A stretch of DNA of 64,000 nucleotides from Planctomycetota bacterium (lineage in GTDB: Bacteria; Planctomycetota; Planctomycetia; Planctomycetales; Planctomycetaceae), in the NCBI GenBank assembly GCA_018242525.1, contig JAFEBS010000009.1, positions 84,285 through 148,284 of the forward strand. The letters run 5' to 3'. A program made the position numbers and the translations under genes. This document shows positions 27,298-35,815 of this stretch, piece by piece (the stretch's first letter is position 1; the number at the start of each line of letters is the position of its first letter). The notes under the pieces are model-generated. The model searched no databases, was not told the DNA's origin, and saw only the letters and a list, made by a program, of their open reading frames with translations.

Positions 27298-27888
27298 ATG
27301 AAAATTGTCGTCGGCTTGGGGAACCCCGGCACCAAGTACGAAGGGACTCGGCACAACGTCGGGTTCGAAGTTCTGGCGGAGCTTTCGCGACGCTGGGGGG
27401 CTCCGAAACCGAAGTCCCGATTTGAAGCGAGTTTGACAGAATTGTTGTGCGGTCCTGAAAAGTTGTTACTGTGTGCGCCACAAACGTTTATGAATTTGAG
27501 CGGGCGCAGCGTTCAACAGATTGTGAAGTTTTACCAGACCCCGTTGGATGACCTGATTGTCGTGAGTGACGATCTGAATCTGAAAACGGGGCAGATTCGC
27601 CTGCGAGCCAACGGTTCGGCAGGTGGACAAAAGGGCCTGCAGAGCATCCTGACGTGCCTGAGCACAACTGAGATCTGCAGGGCGCGAATCGGGATCGGGC
27701 GTCCACCCGGTGAAATGGACGCCGCGGATTATGTTCTTGGTCGGTTTCGCAAAGACGAACTCGACTTGATCGACGGAGCGATCTGCCGAGCGGCGACCGC
27801 CGTGGAAGTCTGGTCCACGGAGGGGATCGCGGCGGCGATGAACAAGTTCAATGGAGATGCAGACACCGACGCTGGCCAGCCAGCGTGA
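27298..27888 (+). CDS. pth: Peptidyl-tRNA hydrolase
   Basis: Cleaves the ester of peptidyl-tRNAs that fall off the ribosome. 196 residues from the ATG at 27298, with GGAGA upstream. The family signatures are VVGLGNPG at the N-terminus, GTRHNVGFE with the catalytic His19, PQTFMNLSG, and VSDDLNLKTGQIRLRANGS followed by GGQKGLQSI. It is placed directly after rplY, as in many bacteria. The last 15 residues, with DADTDAG, are a short variable tail. Confidence 0.95.
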   Translation: MKIVVGLGNPGTKYEGTRHNVGFEVLAELSRRWGAPKPKSRFEASLTELLCGPEKLLLCAPQTFMNLSGRSVQQIVKFYQTPLDDLIVVSDDLNLKTGQIRLRANGSAGGQKGLQSILTCLSTTEICRARIGIGRPPGEMDAADYVLGRFRKDELDLIDGAICRAATAVEVWSTEGIAAAMNKFNGDADTDAGQPA

Positions 27889-28122
27889 CGTTAAGAATAG
27901 GGACTTCCCAATCGGGTGGCCCGGAAAAGGTAAGGTTTTTCCTGGCCGCGACGGTCCCGAACGGTCGTCCTGCCAGCATGGGGTGCGCAGCAGGTTGCAA
28001 ATTACCGCGAAGCCGGTAAAACTATTGGTTTCCGCACACCGCATTGTCGAGCCAGTCAGTCCGTACAATTGATTCTGCAGCCGCAGCCGCCGGGGTGCTG
28101 CACCAATCGAAAGGGATTTATT

Positions 28123-28557
28123 TTGTCCGAGTACATGTATGAGGGAATGTTCCTGCTGGATAGCAACCGGTTTGCGGCTGACCCGGAAGGGGTTCAGCAG
28201 GCTGTGAAGAGCATCCTGGACCGCGTGGGTGCAAACATCGTCGCTTCGCGGCCGTGGCAGGAAGGGAAACTGTGCTATCCCATCGAAGGCCAGCGCAAGG
28301 GTCTGTACTTCCTGGCCTGCTTCCAGATGGATGGCGGGCAGATGGTCGAACTGAATCGGCTGTGCAAGCTGAACGATACGGTGTTGCGGCAGCTGGTGAT
28401 CCGTCACCCGAAGGTCATCTTCGACGCCATGGTTGACGCCCTGACGTCGCACGACGGTGCCCTCCACAGCCCAGAACAACGACCGGACCCCCGTGACCCA
28501 CGCGCCAACTTTGGCGAACGGGACCGATTGCCCGAAGGCATGGAAGAAGAACGATAA
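28123..28557 (+). CDS. rpsF: 30S ribosomal protein S6
   Basis: The small-subunit protein that pairs with S18. The core is clear: MYEGMFLLDSNRF, VGANIVASRPWQEGKLCYPI, YFLACFQMDG and LRQLVIRHPK. The TTG at 28123 is chosen because AAAGGGA lies eight bases upstream; the ATG at 28135 is an alternative and would remove SEY and the first residue. The C-terminal 40 residues, rich in Arg, Asp and Pro, extend beyond the folded domain. The usual neighbour rpsR is not found between here and dnaB. Confidence 0.93.
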   Translation: MSEYMYEGMFLLDSNRFAADPEGVQQAVKSILDRVGANIVASRPWQEGKLCYPIEGQRKGLYFLACFQMDGGQMVELNRLCKLNDTVLRQLVIRHPKVIFDAMVDALTSHDGALHSPEQRPDPRDPRANFGERDRLPEGMEEER

Positions 28558-28666
28558 AGCCCCGCGTTGGTGCCGTTGCTGGTGGTCAGCATTTGCGGAG
28601 AACCAATTGCAGCGTCAGCGTGGGATGTGACGGCCAATACCACACCTTCCGTCAAGGAGCACTGCG

Positions 28667-29161
28667 ATGGCGAGCTTCAACAAGGTCATTCTCGTCGGTA
28701 ACCTGACTCGCGATCCGCAAGTCAAGTACACGACGGGCGGTACCGCCGTGACGGAAATCGGACTCGCAGTCAACAGGCAGTGGTTTGACAAACAATCCAA
28801 CACCCGCAAGGACGAAACGACGTTTGTCGACGTCACCCTGTGGGGTCGGACCGCGGAAATCGCCGGGGAATACCTGGCCAAGGGACGGCCGGTCCTGATC
28901 GAAGGCCGGCTGCAACTGGATACGTGGGACGATCGTGAATCCGGTCAAAAACGCAGCAAGCTGCGGGTCGTCGGTGAAAACATGACGATGCTGGGTTCAC
29001 GCGGTGATGGTGGTGGTGCTCCTGGCGGGGGCGGTGGACGCAGTTCGGGGGGAGCGCGAGGTAACGACGCCGGGCCGCCCAGCCAGGAACCGAGCGACTT
29101 TGGTGGCGGCGGATACGATGAACCGTCCGGCGGTGGACCGGTCGATGATGTTCCGTTCTAA
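28667..29161 (+). CDS. ssb: Single-stranded DNA-binding protein
   Basis: 164 residues starting at the ATG at 28667, with AAGGAG at good spacing. The OB-fold occupies about 1-110 (FNKVILVGNLTRDPQVKYTT, FVDVTLWGRTAEIAGEYLAK). A Gly-rich linker follows, and the end is DDVPF, the acidic tip by which SSB recruits partner proteins. It sits between rpsF and rplI, the common bacterial order. Confidence 0.96.
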   Translation: MASFNKVILVGNLTRDPQVKYTTGGTAVTEIGLAVNRQWFDKQSNTRKDETTFVDVTLWGRTAEIAGEYLAKGRPVLIEGRLQLDTWDDRESGQKRSKLRVVGENMTMLGSRGDGGGAPGGGGGRSSGGARGNDAGPPSQEPSDFGGGGYDEPSGGGPVDDVPF

Positions 29162-29287
29162 CGAACGGTGGCCGAAGTCGTGAGGCTTCGGGCGGGAGCA
29201 ATCGCTCCCGGGCTTCATGAACTTTGAATCGAAACAATTTCACTTTCACGTTCGGCGGATGTCGGACAGGATTCACGGAAAAGCACG

Positions 29288-29791
29288 ATGGCACGCAGTA
29301 CTCATACCGCCTCTGGCCGCCCACGCATGTCCCGGAACATTGAGTTGCTTCTGGCTGAGGATGTCGAGTCGCTCGGCAAGCGAGGTGACATTGTCCGTGT
29401 GAAGCCTGGATACGCACGCAACTACCTGCTTCCCAATGGCCTGGCCACGATCGCCAGCGAAGCCAACAAGCGTGCTGTCCTGCGACACACCGAAAAGCTG
29501 GCGCAGATGTTCGAACAGCGCATGAAGGACCTGCAGGCCAAGGCCGACGCGATCGGCAAGTACAGCGTCACGCTGGAAGCCAATGCCAACGAAGAAGGCC
29601 ACCTGTACGGTTCGATCATGGGGCCGGATATCAGCAAGGCTCTGAAGTCGGCCGGGTACGCGGTCGACGCCGACCACGTCCGGCTGGACGGCCCGCTGAA
29701 GGAACTGGGGATGTACACAGTCAAGATTCAGCTGCATCCCGAGGTGAAGACCGAAGTCAAAGTCTGGGTTGTGCCCGCCGCCAAGAAGTAA
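29288..29791 (+). CDS. rplI: 50S ribosomal protein L9
   Basis: 167 residues. The L9 core starts at about residue 16 (IELLLAEDVESLGKRGDIV) and includes VKPGYARNYLLPNGLA and the C-terminal domain up to HPEVKTEVKVWVV. The first 15 residues, rich in Ser, Thr and Arg, precede the usual L9 start (MEVILLEDV in others). An in-frame ATG at 29327 would give the canonical N-terminus, so the true start may be there. It is followed by a hairpin terminator. Confidence 0.93.
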   Translation: MARSTHTASGRPRMSRNIELLLAEDVESLGKRGDIVRVKPGYARNYLLPNGLATIASEANKRAVLRHTEKLAQMFEQRMKDLQAKADAIGKYSVTLEANANEEGHLYGSIMGPDISKALKSAGYAVDADHVRLDGPLKELGMYTVKIQLHPEVKTEVKVWVVPAAKK

Positions 29792-29818
29792 TCCGGCTGG
29801 AACGCCCGCGAAAATCTC

Positions 29819-29858
29819 CAGGCGACGCCCCGATCCTTCGGCGCGTCGCCTGTTTTTT
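29819..29858 (+). terminator. Hairpin and T-run between rplI and dnaB
   Basis: GGCGACGC (29821-29828) pairs with GCGTCGCC (29843-29850), extended by flanking CA/TG, and TTTTTT follows at 29853-29858. The dnaB ATG is only 22 bases further on, so read-through or a separate promoter must supply dnaB. Confidence 0.8.
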
Positions 29859-29879
29859 CACCCGATCAAGGATGGCACC

Positions 29880-31250
29880 ATGGCTGGCAAACCTCTTGGT
29901 GATTTCTCAGGTGCCCACCTTCCACCACAAAATCTGGTGGCCGAGCGCAGCGTCCTGGGGAGTATCCTGCTGGAGAACATGGCGATCGATGAAATCGCCG
30001 ACATCCTGCATCCCGATCACTTCTACAGTGACGTGCATTCCATCATTTATGCCGCGATTCTGAAATTGAATGAAATCGGTACCAAGGTCGACGCCGTCAC
30101 TCTGGCCGAAGAACTCGACAAGCGCAATCAGCTTGACGACATCGGGGGCGTCCCTTACGTCCTGGAAATCCTCGATTCGGTCCCGCATGCCGCACACGTG
30201 AAGAACTATGCCGAGATCGTTCGCGACAAATGGATCCAGCGGACTTTGACGAACGTCTGCACGGAGGTTTTGCGTGACTGTTACGAGGGAACCGACGACA
30301 CGGCCGACGTCCTGACCAAGGCCGAACGCGGCATCTTCGACATCCTGGAAAACCAGGAAATCAGCCAGAAACTGTCGATGGACGACATCATGCTGGCGAC
30401 GCTCGACCGGATCAACACCCGCATGGGGAAGGAAGGTTCGATCAGCGGCTTGTCGACCGGCTTCTCGGACCTGGACCGCCAGACGAATGGCTTCCAGCCG
30501 GCCGAACTGATCATCCTGGCCGCCCGCCCATCCATGGGCAAGACCGCTTTGGTCTGTAACATTGCAGAATGGAGCGCCGGCGCTGGTGAAACCGCGACCC
30601 TGATCTTCAGCTTGGAACAATCCAAGCTGGAACTGGCGGAACGCTTCCTGTGTATTCGCGCCAAGCTCGACGGTCACCGCCTGCGCAAGGGACAACTGGA
30701 ACCGGAAGAACGACACGCCCTGCTGGAAGCTTCGTCGGAACTCAGCCGGCTGCCACTGTTCATCGACGATCACCCCGGCAGGACAGTGGGCCAGATCAGC
30801 GCTATTTGTCGACGCCTGAAGCGCCGCAACAAACTGGGACTGGTGATCATCGACTACCTGCAATTGATCGAACCCGAAGACAAGCGTGCCAACCGCGAAC
30901 AGCAGATCGCGCAGATCACTCGCCGGTTGAAGGGGATCGCGAAGGAAAACGAATTGCCGCTGATCGCGTTGTCGCAGCTCAACCGCGGCGTGGAACTGCG
31001 TGAAGACAAGCGTCCCCGCCTGGCCGACCTGCGGGAAAGCGGGGCCATCGAACAGGACGCCGACATCGTCATGTTCCTGCACCGTCCGGACGCCTACAAC
31101 CCGGAGGATCGCCCTGGGCTTGCTGAAATCGTCGTGGCCAAACACCGCTCCGGCCCGACCGGCATCGTCAACCTGCAATGGCGCCGAGAATCCATGCGGT
31201 TCGACGATTACGACCCGATGATGGACGGCGGAGCGACGTCGAGTTTTTGA
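29880..31250 (+). CDS. dnaB: Replicative DNA helicase
   Basis: Hexameric helicase at the replication fork, 456 residues from the ATG at 29880. The N-terminal DnaB domain begins PPQNLVAERSVLGSILLEN. The RecA-like domain has Walker A in AARPSMGKTAL, FSLEQSKLEL, the Walker B region LVIIDYLQLIEP, ALSQLNRGVE and LRESGAIEQDADIVMFLHR. No intein is seen. The C-terminal tail is short. It closes the rpsF-ssb-rplI-dnaB block. Confidence 0.97.
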   Translation: MAGKPLGDFSGAHLPPQNLVAERSVLGSILLENMAIDEIADILHPDHFYSDVHSIIYAAILKLNEIGTKVDAVTLAEELDKRNQLDDIGGVPYVLEILDSVPHAAHVKNYAEIVRDKWIQRTLTNVCTEVLRDCYEGTDDTADVLTKAERGIFDILENQEISQKLSMDDIMLATLDRINTRMGKEGSISGLSTGFSDLDRQTNGFQPAELIILAARPSMGKTALVCNIAEWSAGAGETATLIFSLEQSKLELAERFLCIRAKLDGHRLRKGQLEPEERHALLEASSELSRLPLFIDDHPGRTVGQISAICRRLKRRNKLGLVIIDYLQLIEPEDKRANREQQIAQITRRLKGIAKENELPLIALSQLNRGVELREDKRPRLADLRESGAIEQDADIVMFLHRPDAYNPEDRPGLAEIVVAKHRSGPTGIVNLQWRRESMRFDDYDPMMDGGATSSF

Positions 31251-31286
31251 GGGGACGGAAAACCCACAAATGTGATTGTCCCGAGC

Positions 31287-32252
31287 TCAGCAACTGCCGG
31301 CGCCTTCCGCCGCGTGAGCCCGGTGACAAAGCTCGATTGCTGCCGCTGGCCAATCCGGAAAGTCGAATTGGAAACCAGACTGCAGCAGTCGACCTGGAAT
31401 CACACGACGACTCTTCAGAATCAGTTCTGATTCTGAACGCATCAGAAACGTGCCGATCTCAAGCATCCAACGCGTGGCCGGCAGGCCGATGCGAGCTCCA
31501 CAGGCGGTGCGCAGCGACCGCATGAAATCCACTTGAGTCAACGGATTGGGGGACGCCAGATTAATGGGACCCGTCAGATCGCTGTGCTCAATCAGCCAAT
31601 CGATGGCACGTACAAAATCCCGCTCATGAATCCACGACATGTATTGCCGTCCATCGCCGATCTTGCCGCCCAAACCGTAGCGGGTCAGGCATCGTAGAGT
31701 GTCGAAGACGCCGCCACGGTCAGGACTCATCACCATAGCCGATCGGAGCAGAACTTTGCGCGTCTGCGGGGTGAGTATTTCGTGGGCCGCCTGTTCCCAA
31801 GCTCTTGCAACATCAATGCTGAACCGCCATGTGTCTGGAGCATTCGGCTCATTTCCACCGAGAATTCCGGTCGACTCATCGTTGGGGACGTCGAATCGAT
31901 GAGCGTAGATCGTCGCCGTTGACATCTGCAGCCAAACCCGTGGCGGACACTTGGACTGTGAGATGATTCGCCCGACGAGCCGTGTGGAGTGAACTCGCGA
32001 ATCCATGATTTCACGGCGATTCGCTGTATTGTAGCGGCAGTTGACGCTACGCCCCGTCAAATGGACGATGGCATCCGCACCTTCAAATTCACACGTCCAC
32101 GGCCCAGCCGTTTCGGCATCCCAGACCACGACCCTCCAGGGGGCCGAACGTGGAGTTCTGCTCAGGATCACGACCTCGTGACCCGCGGTCGTCATGGCCC
32201 GCGCGAGTAGCGTCCCGACCTGGCCGCTTCCTCCAGGAATCACAATCTTCAT
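31287..32252 (-). CDS. TIGR01777-family NAD-dependent epimerase-like protein
   Basis: An extended-SDR protein of 321 residues from the ATG at 32252. The N-terminal Rossmann motif is IVIPGGSGQVGTLLA. The TIGR01777 pattern follows: ADAIVHLTGRSVNCRY, RVHSTRLVGR, VWLQMSTATIYAH, MSWIHERDFVRAIDWLI and GPINLASPNPLTQVDFMRSL. The family's catalytic activity is not settled; relatives include proteins of cell-division inhibitor annotation. It runs opposite to dnaB with only 36 bases between the stops. Confidence 0.85.
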   Translation of the reverse strand: MKIVIPGGSGQVGTLLARAMTTAGHEVVILSRTPRSAPWRVVVWDAETAGPWTCEFEGADAIVHLTGRSVNCRYNTANRREIMDSRVHSTRLVGRIISQSKCPPRVWLQMSTATIYAHRFDVPNDESTGILGGNEPNAPDTWRFSIDVARAWEQAAHEILTPQTRKVLLRSAMVMSPDRGGVFDTLRCLTRYGLGGKIGDGRQYMSWIHERDFVRAIDWLIEHSDLTGPINLASPNPLTQVDFMRSLRTACGARIGLPATRWMLEIGTFLMRSESELILKSRRVIPGRLLQSGFQFDFPDWPAAAIELCHRAHAAEGAGSC

Positions 32253-32360
32253 CACTCAACCCTCTGAGACTTGCCTCGCAGTGAGACGGGAATGGAACCG
32301 GATTTCGCGACTGCGATTAACCACAGCAACGAGAATTCCGCCTGAGCCGTGAAACGCCAC

Positions 32361-32460
32361 AATTCAACGCTTGTGGACAACTTTTTACACATACAAAATC
32401 TGTTTTTTCCGCTTTTTTTGAATTGCAAACGCACCCTTAAGACACCACATTATTATTCAT
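32361..32460. promoter_or_regulatory. AT-rich divergent promoter region with DnaA-box-like words
   Basis: The roughly 280 bases between the divergent epimerase gene and the small exported protein gene are clearly more AT-rich than the rest of the window, including TTTTTTT and ATTATTATT runs. TGTGGACAA (32372-32380) and TTTTACACA (32383-32391) each differ by one base from the DnaA-box consensus, in opposite orientations. Promoters for both neighbours should lie here. An origin is not claimed. Confidence 0.3.
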
Positions 32461-32536
32461 CACACATTTCTGTGACCAAAGTGGTGATCCATTTGTCGCG
32501 CTTCACCACACCTTTTTGCTCCCGAAGAAGGGCTTT

Positions 32537-32941
32537 ATGATGAAGAATCGTTTTCTGGCTGGGACAATCGCTATCATCGCCTGCTGTTCCTTGATCGGCT
32601 TGGCTCAGGAAGGATCCAAGCCCGCTGCCACAAAGCTGACTCAAGCAGAAAAGCCGAAAGGTCGACTGCCCGCGAACTATGGCAAGCTGGGGCTGACTGA
32701 CAAGCAAAAGACGGCAATCTATGGAATCCAGGCCAAATACGAGTCTCAGCTGGATGATCTGCAGAAGCAACTCGATGACCTCAAAGCGAAACGCGACGCG
32801 GAAGTGAAAACGGTGCTGAATGACAACCAGCGCAAAGCTCTGGATGATCTTGTCGCGGAAGCCAAGGCGAAGAAGGAAAAGAATAGACCTGAAGCCGATT
32901 CCGCAGCAAAAACAGACGCTCCTAAAGATGAAAAGAAGTAG
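32537..32941 (+). CDS. Small exported helical protein
   Basis: 134 residues from the ATG at 32537 (a second ATG follows directly), with AAGAAGGG upstream. A signal peptide ends near LIGLAQ. The mature part starts with LPANYGKLGLTDKQKTAIYG, followed by a charged helical stretch with heptad character (YESQLDDLQKQLDDLKAKRD) and a Lys/Ala/Asp tail. The LTDKQ followed by a hairpin of helices recalls the LTxxQ proteins of the CpxP/Spy chaperone type, but homology is not certain. A strong terminator follows. Confidence 0.8.
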   Translation: MMKNRFLAGTIAIIACCSLIGLAQEGSKPAATKLTQAEKPKGRLPANYGKLGLTDKQKTAIYGIQAKYESQLDDLQKQLDDLKAKRDAEVKTVLNDNQRKALDDLVAEAKAKKEKNRPEADSAAKTDAPKDEKK

Positions 32942-32991
32942 GCACCGGCGATCGAAGGAGCGGATCCGCACTGATTGACCAATGTGGAAAT

Positions 32992-33034
32992 CACGCGACG
33001 CAAGAATGAGATTCTTCGTCGCGTGGTTCTTTTT
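32992..33034 (+). terminator. Strong hairpin terminator
   Basis: CACGCGACGCAAGAAT (32992-33007) pairs with ATTCTTCGTCGCGTG (33011-33025) with one bulge, and TTCTTTTT follows. It lies 50 bases after the small exported protein. The next 320 bases, up to 33358, hold no gene I can support. Confidence 0.9.
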
Positions 33035-33358
33035 ATCACGGTGAACGACGCGTAGTTATGAAACGAGGAACCATTGTGCGGAGTTACCGCCTGCTCGACG
33101 CGGCTTTTTCCCATGAAACGTAGGGATCCTCGCGAGGGGGCATTAGTCGACCGATGACGTCGAATTCCAGCAGTTGGACGGCCTCCTCATGCCTGCTTTC
33201 TCAGTGTTATTCCCGTCGGGAAATTTGGAACGATTTCCAACAATCACCCCGTTCAAATTGACGCCTCCCCGTGCCGCTCCCTATCATGCTGGCATCAGCC
33301 TCGTCCGATGAGTGCCCTGCCCCACCCTGCCCGCCTGATCCATGCCACCCGGGAGCCA

Positions 33359-35650
33359 ATGCCCATGATGTGTCGAGTCTTCCACCATGTCGTGGTGGCC
33401 TGCCTGTCAATCAGCTTCCTCAATGTCGCCCTGGCACAGGAGCCAGCCGTCAACTCGGTCACCCCAGGTGCCATCGCTCCGGGAACGACCTCCAACCTGC
33501 AGGTCAACGGCGGCAATCTGGCGGCACCCAAAAAGTTGTGGACTTCGTTCCCGTGTGAAACGGGCCTGGCGGAGGGGATCGACAAGAACGGGGAAAACCC
33601 GGCTCAAGTAACCTTCAAGCTGAATATCCCGGCGGACATCCCCTGCGGCATCCATGCCATGCGTGTCCTCACCGACAAGGGAGTCTCACCGCTGCGGTTC
33701 CTGATCATTGACGATCTTCCTTCCGTCGCCAGTGTCGGCAGCAACACGACGCTGGCGGCACCTCAGGTGATTTCAGTCCCGACTGCCGTTGACGGATCGG
33801 TTCCAAATCAAGGCTGGCAGTATTTCAAATTCCCGGCCCAGGCCGGTCAGCAACTGGCGATGGAAGTCCTGGCACGTCGGATCGGTTCGTCGCTGGATCC
33901 CATGATCCGCCTGCTGGATGTGAAAGGACGTGAACTGGCCTTCAATGATGACACTCCGGGTCTGAACGGAGATTCATCGTTGACCTACACCTTTAAGGAG
34001 GCTGGCGAATACATCGTCGAATTACGCGACATCAAGTACGGAGCCGGTGCCTATCGCCTGCGGATCGGCGATTTCCCGATCGCCACCGTCGCCTATCCGC
34101 TGGCCGTCCAACGCGGTACGACGGCGAATGTGACCGTCGCCGGCTTCAATGTGGAGGGAGTCGCCCCGGTTGCAGTGTCGATCGCCGGCAACGAGCCCGC
34201 AGAGTGGAAGAATGTCAGCGTGAAGCGACCCGGCGGAGCCAGCGGCTTCAGCACGGTCGCGGTCACGAATTCCCCGCAATTCCTGGAACAGGAACCCAAC
34301 AACACCCCCGAACAGGCCAATCGGGTGGAACTCGGTCACGACATCAACGGACGTCTGGAACAACCCCGCGACACGGACCGATTCATCTTCACCGCCAAGA
34401 AAGATCAGACCGCCACGTTTACCGGGATCACGCGTCAACAGGGCTCTCCCACCGACTTGAACTTCAAGATTCTGAACAAGGACGGCGGGCAAGTTGTTGC
34501 GGCAGAAGACTCGGGTGTGAATGAAGGAAGTGTGGCGTTCAAGGCTCCGGCCGATGGGGACTATGTGCTGTTCGTGGAAGACCTGAATCACCGTGGCGGC
34601 AGTGAACACGCCTACCGGATTACGGTCTCTACAAATCCACCTCCATTCGCTCTGGCTGCGTCGCTGGACACATTCAATATTCCCGTCGGTGGAGTTGTCC
34701 TGGCAACCGTGACGGCAGTTCGAACCGGTTATGCCGGAAACATCGAATTGAGTGCCACCAACCTGCCTCCTGGTGTTACGGCCAGCAAGTCAGTGATCGG
34801 CACCGGCCGCAACGATGCTGTCATCACACTGCAGGCTCCGGCCGATCTGCCGACCGGAACCCTGTTTGACATCGACATCGTTGGCACCGCCCGGATCGGT
34901 GACGCTGACGTCGTGATTCCCGCCGAGATCGGCGGAGTTCTGAAAGCTCGCAACAACAACATGCGATGGACCCCGCTGAACCTGGGGAACTATGTTGCCG
35001 CCGCTGCGGCTCCGGCCCCGGGATTCACCTGGCGCATGGAACCGGCCGAAGTCGTGTTCGGCAAGGACCTGAGTACAAAGATCAAGTTGATCAGCACTCG
35101 TGCGGCGGGGTTTGAAGAGGCCGTGGCCGTCGCGATCACGCCGCCGCAGAACGGCCTGCCCGCCGGAGTGACGATCGCCGTCAAGAACATCGACAAGGGA
35201 CAGAACGAAGCTGAGATCACGATTTCGGCCAATGGCCAGGCTCCGCTGGGTGACTTCACAGCCGGACTGACCGGGACCCTGAAGCAGGGAGACAAGACCG
35301 CTGTCCAGGGAATGGCGCTGCGGCTGAAGCTGGCAGCCCCCATGACCATCAAGCTGGATCCCGCTGGCGGTAAGATCGCCAAGAGCGGCGAACTCGTACT
35401 GAAAGCGATTGTCGAACGAAACCCCGCCTTTTCCGGGCCGGTCAACGTGACTCTGCAGAATCTTCCCGCGGGAGTCACCGCGGCGGCCGCCATGATTCCC
35501 GCCGATCAATCCAGTGTCGACATTAAACTGACGGCAGCGGCTGATGCCGCCGCTGCCAACGTGGCCAACCTGACCGCCAAGGCCGACGGAATGGCCGGTG
35601 CTGCCAAACTGGAAGCAACGTCCCCCGCCGTCACACTGACCGTTGAATAA
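33359..35650 (+). CDS. Exported PPC-domain protein
   Basis: 763 residues from the ATG at 33359, preceded by GGGAG, with a signal peptide ending near VALAQ. An ATG at 33308 is also in frame but would bury the signal. Two bacterial pre-peptidase C-terminal (PPC)-like domains are visible: one around VPNQGWQYFKFPAQAGQQLA and LTYTFKEAGEYIVELRD, the second around EQEPNNTPEQANRVELGHDI and DTDRFIFTAKKDQ. The rest is a series of Ig-like beta domains with LPPGVTA-type turns. It carries no catalytic domain. It ends 165 bases before the DUF1549/1553 gene, and such pairs are common in planctomycetes. Confidence 0.82.
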   Translation: MPMMCRVFHHVVVACLSISFLNVALAQEPAVNSVTPGAIAPGTTSNLQVNGGNLAAPKKLWTSFPCETGLAEGIDKNGENPAQVTFKLNIPADIPCGIHAMRVLTDKGVSPLRFLIIDDLPSVASVGSNTTLAAPQVISVPTAVDGSVPNQGWQYFKFPAQAGQQLAMEVLARRIGSSLDPMIRLLDVKGRELAFNDDTPGLNGDSSLTYTFKEAGEYIVELRDIKYGAGAYRLRIGDFPIATVAYPLAVQRGTTANVTVAGFNVEGVAPVAVSIAGNEPAEWKNVSVKRPGGASGFSTVAVTNSPQFLEQEPNNTPEQANRVELGHDINGRLEQPRDTDRFIFTAKKDQTATFTGITRQQGSPTDLNFKILNKDGGQVVAAEDSGVNEGSVAFKAPADGDYVLFVEDLNHRGGSEHAYRITVSTNPPPFALAASLDTFNIPVGGVVLATVTAVRTGYAGNIELSATNLPPGVTASKSVIGTGRNDAVITLQAPADLPTGTLFDIDIVGTARIGDADVVIPAEIGGVLKARNNNMRWTPLNLGNYVAAAAAPAPGFTWRMEPAEVVFGKDLSTKIKLISTRAAGFEEAVAVAITPPQNGLPAGVTIAVKNIDKGQNEAEITISANGQAPLGDFTAGLTGTLKQGDKTAVQGMALRLKLAAPMTIKLDPAGGKIAKSGELVLKAIVERNPAFSGPVNVTLQNLPAGVTAAAAMIPADQSSVDIKLTAAADAAAANVANLTAKADGMAGAAKLEATSPAVTLTVE

Positions 35651-35740
35651 CAGCCATAATCCAGTCACCCGGACTTCGGAGAAGCGAAGCAGACCCGATT
35701 CGGACTTGTGACCGGCGTCGATTTCAGCCATGCTCAAGTT

Positions 35741-35768
35741 TTGATGCTTTCAATCAATCTGTTAAAGT
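35741..35768 (+). promoter_or_regulatory. Candidate sigma-70-like promoter for the DUF1549/1553 gene
   Basis: TTGATG (35741-35746), 16 bases, then TAAAGT (35763-35768) in a local AT-rich patch 48 bases before the ATG at 35816, which itself has CGGAGG upstream. It is a word match only. Confidence 0.3.
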
Positions 35769-35815
35769 AGAATTCAACAACACTGAACCGTTCCCTCACG
35801 ACGGAGGTCCGAAAC

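Noticed and set aside
32361..32460. Chromosomal origin of replication
   Set aside because: Only two imperfect boxes, and dnaA, dnaN, gyrB or rpmH genes are absent.
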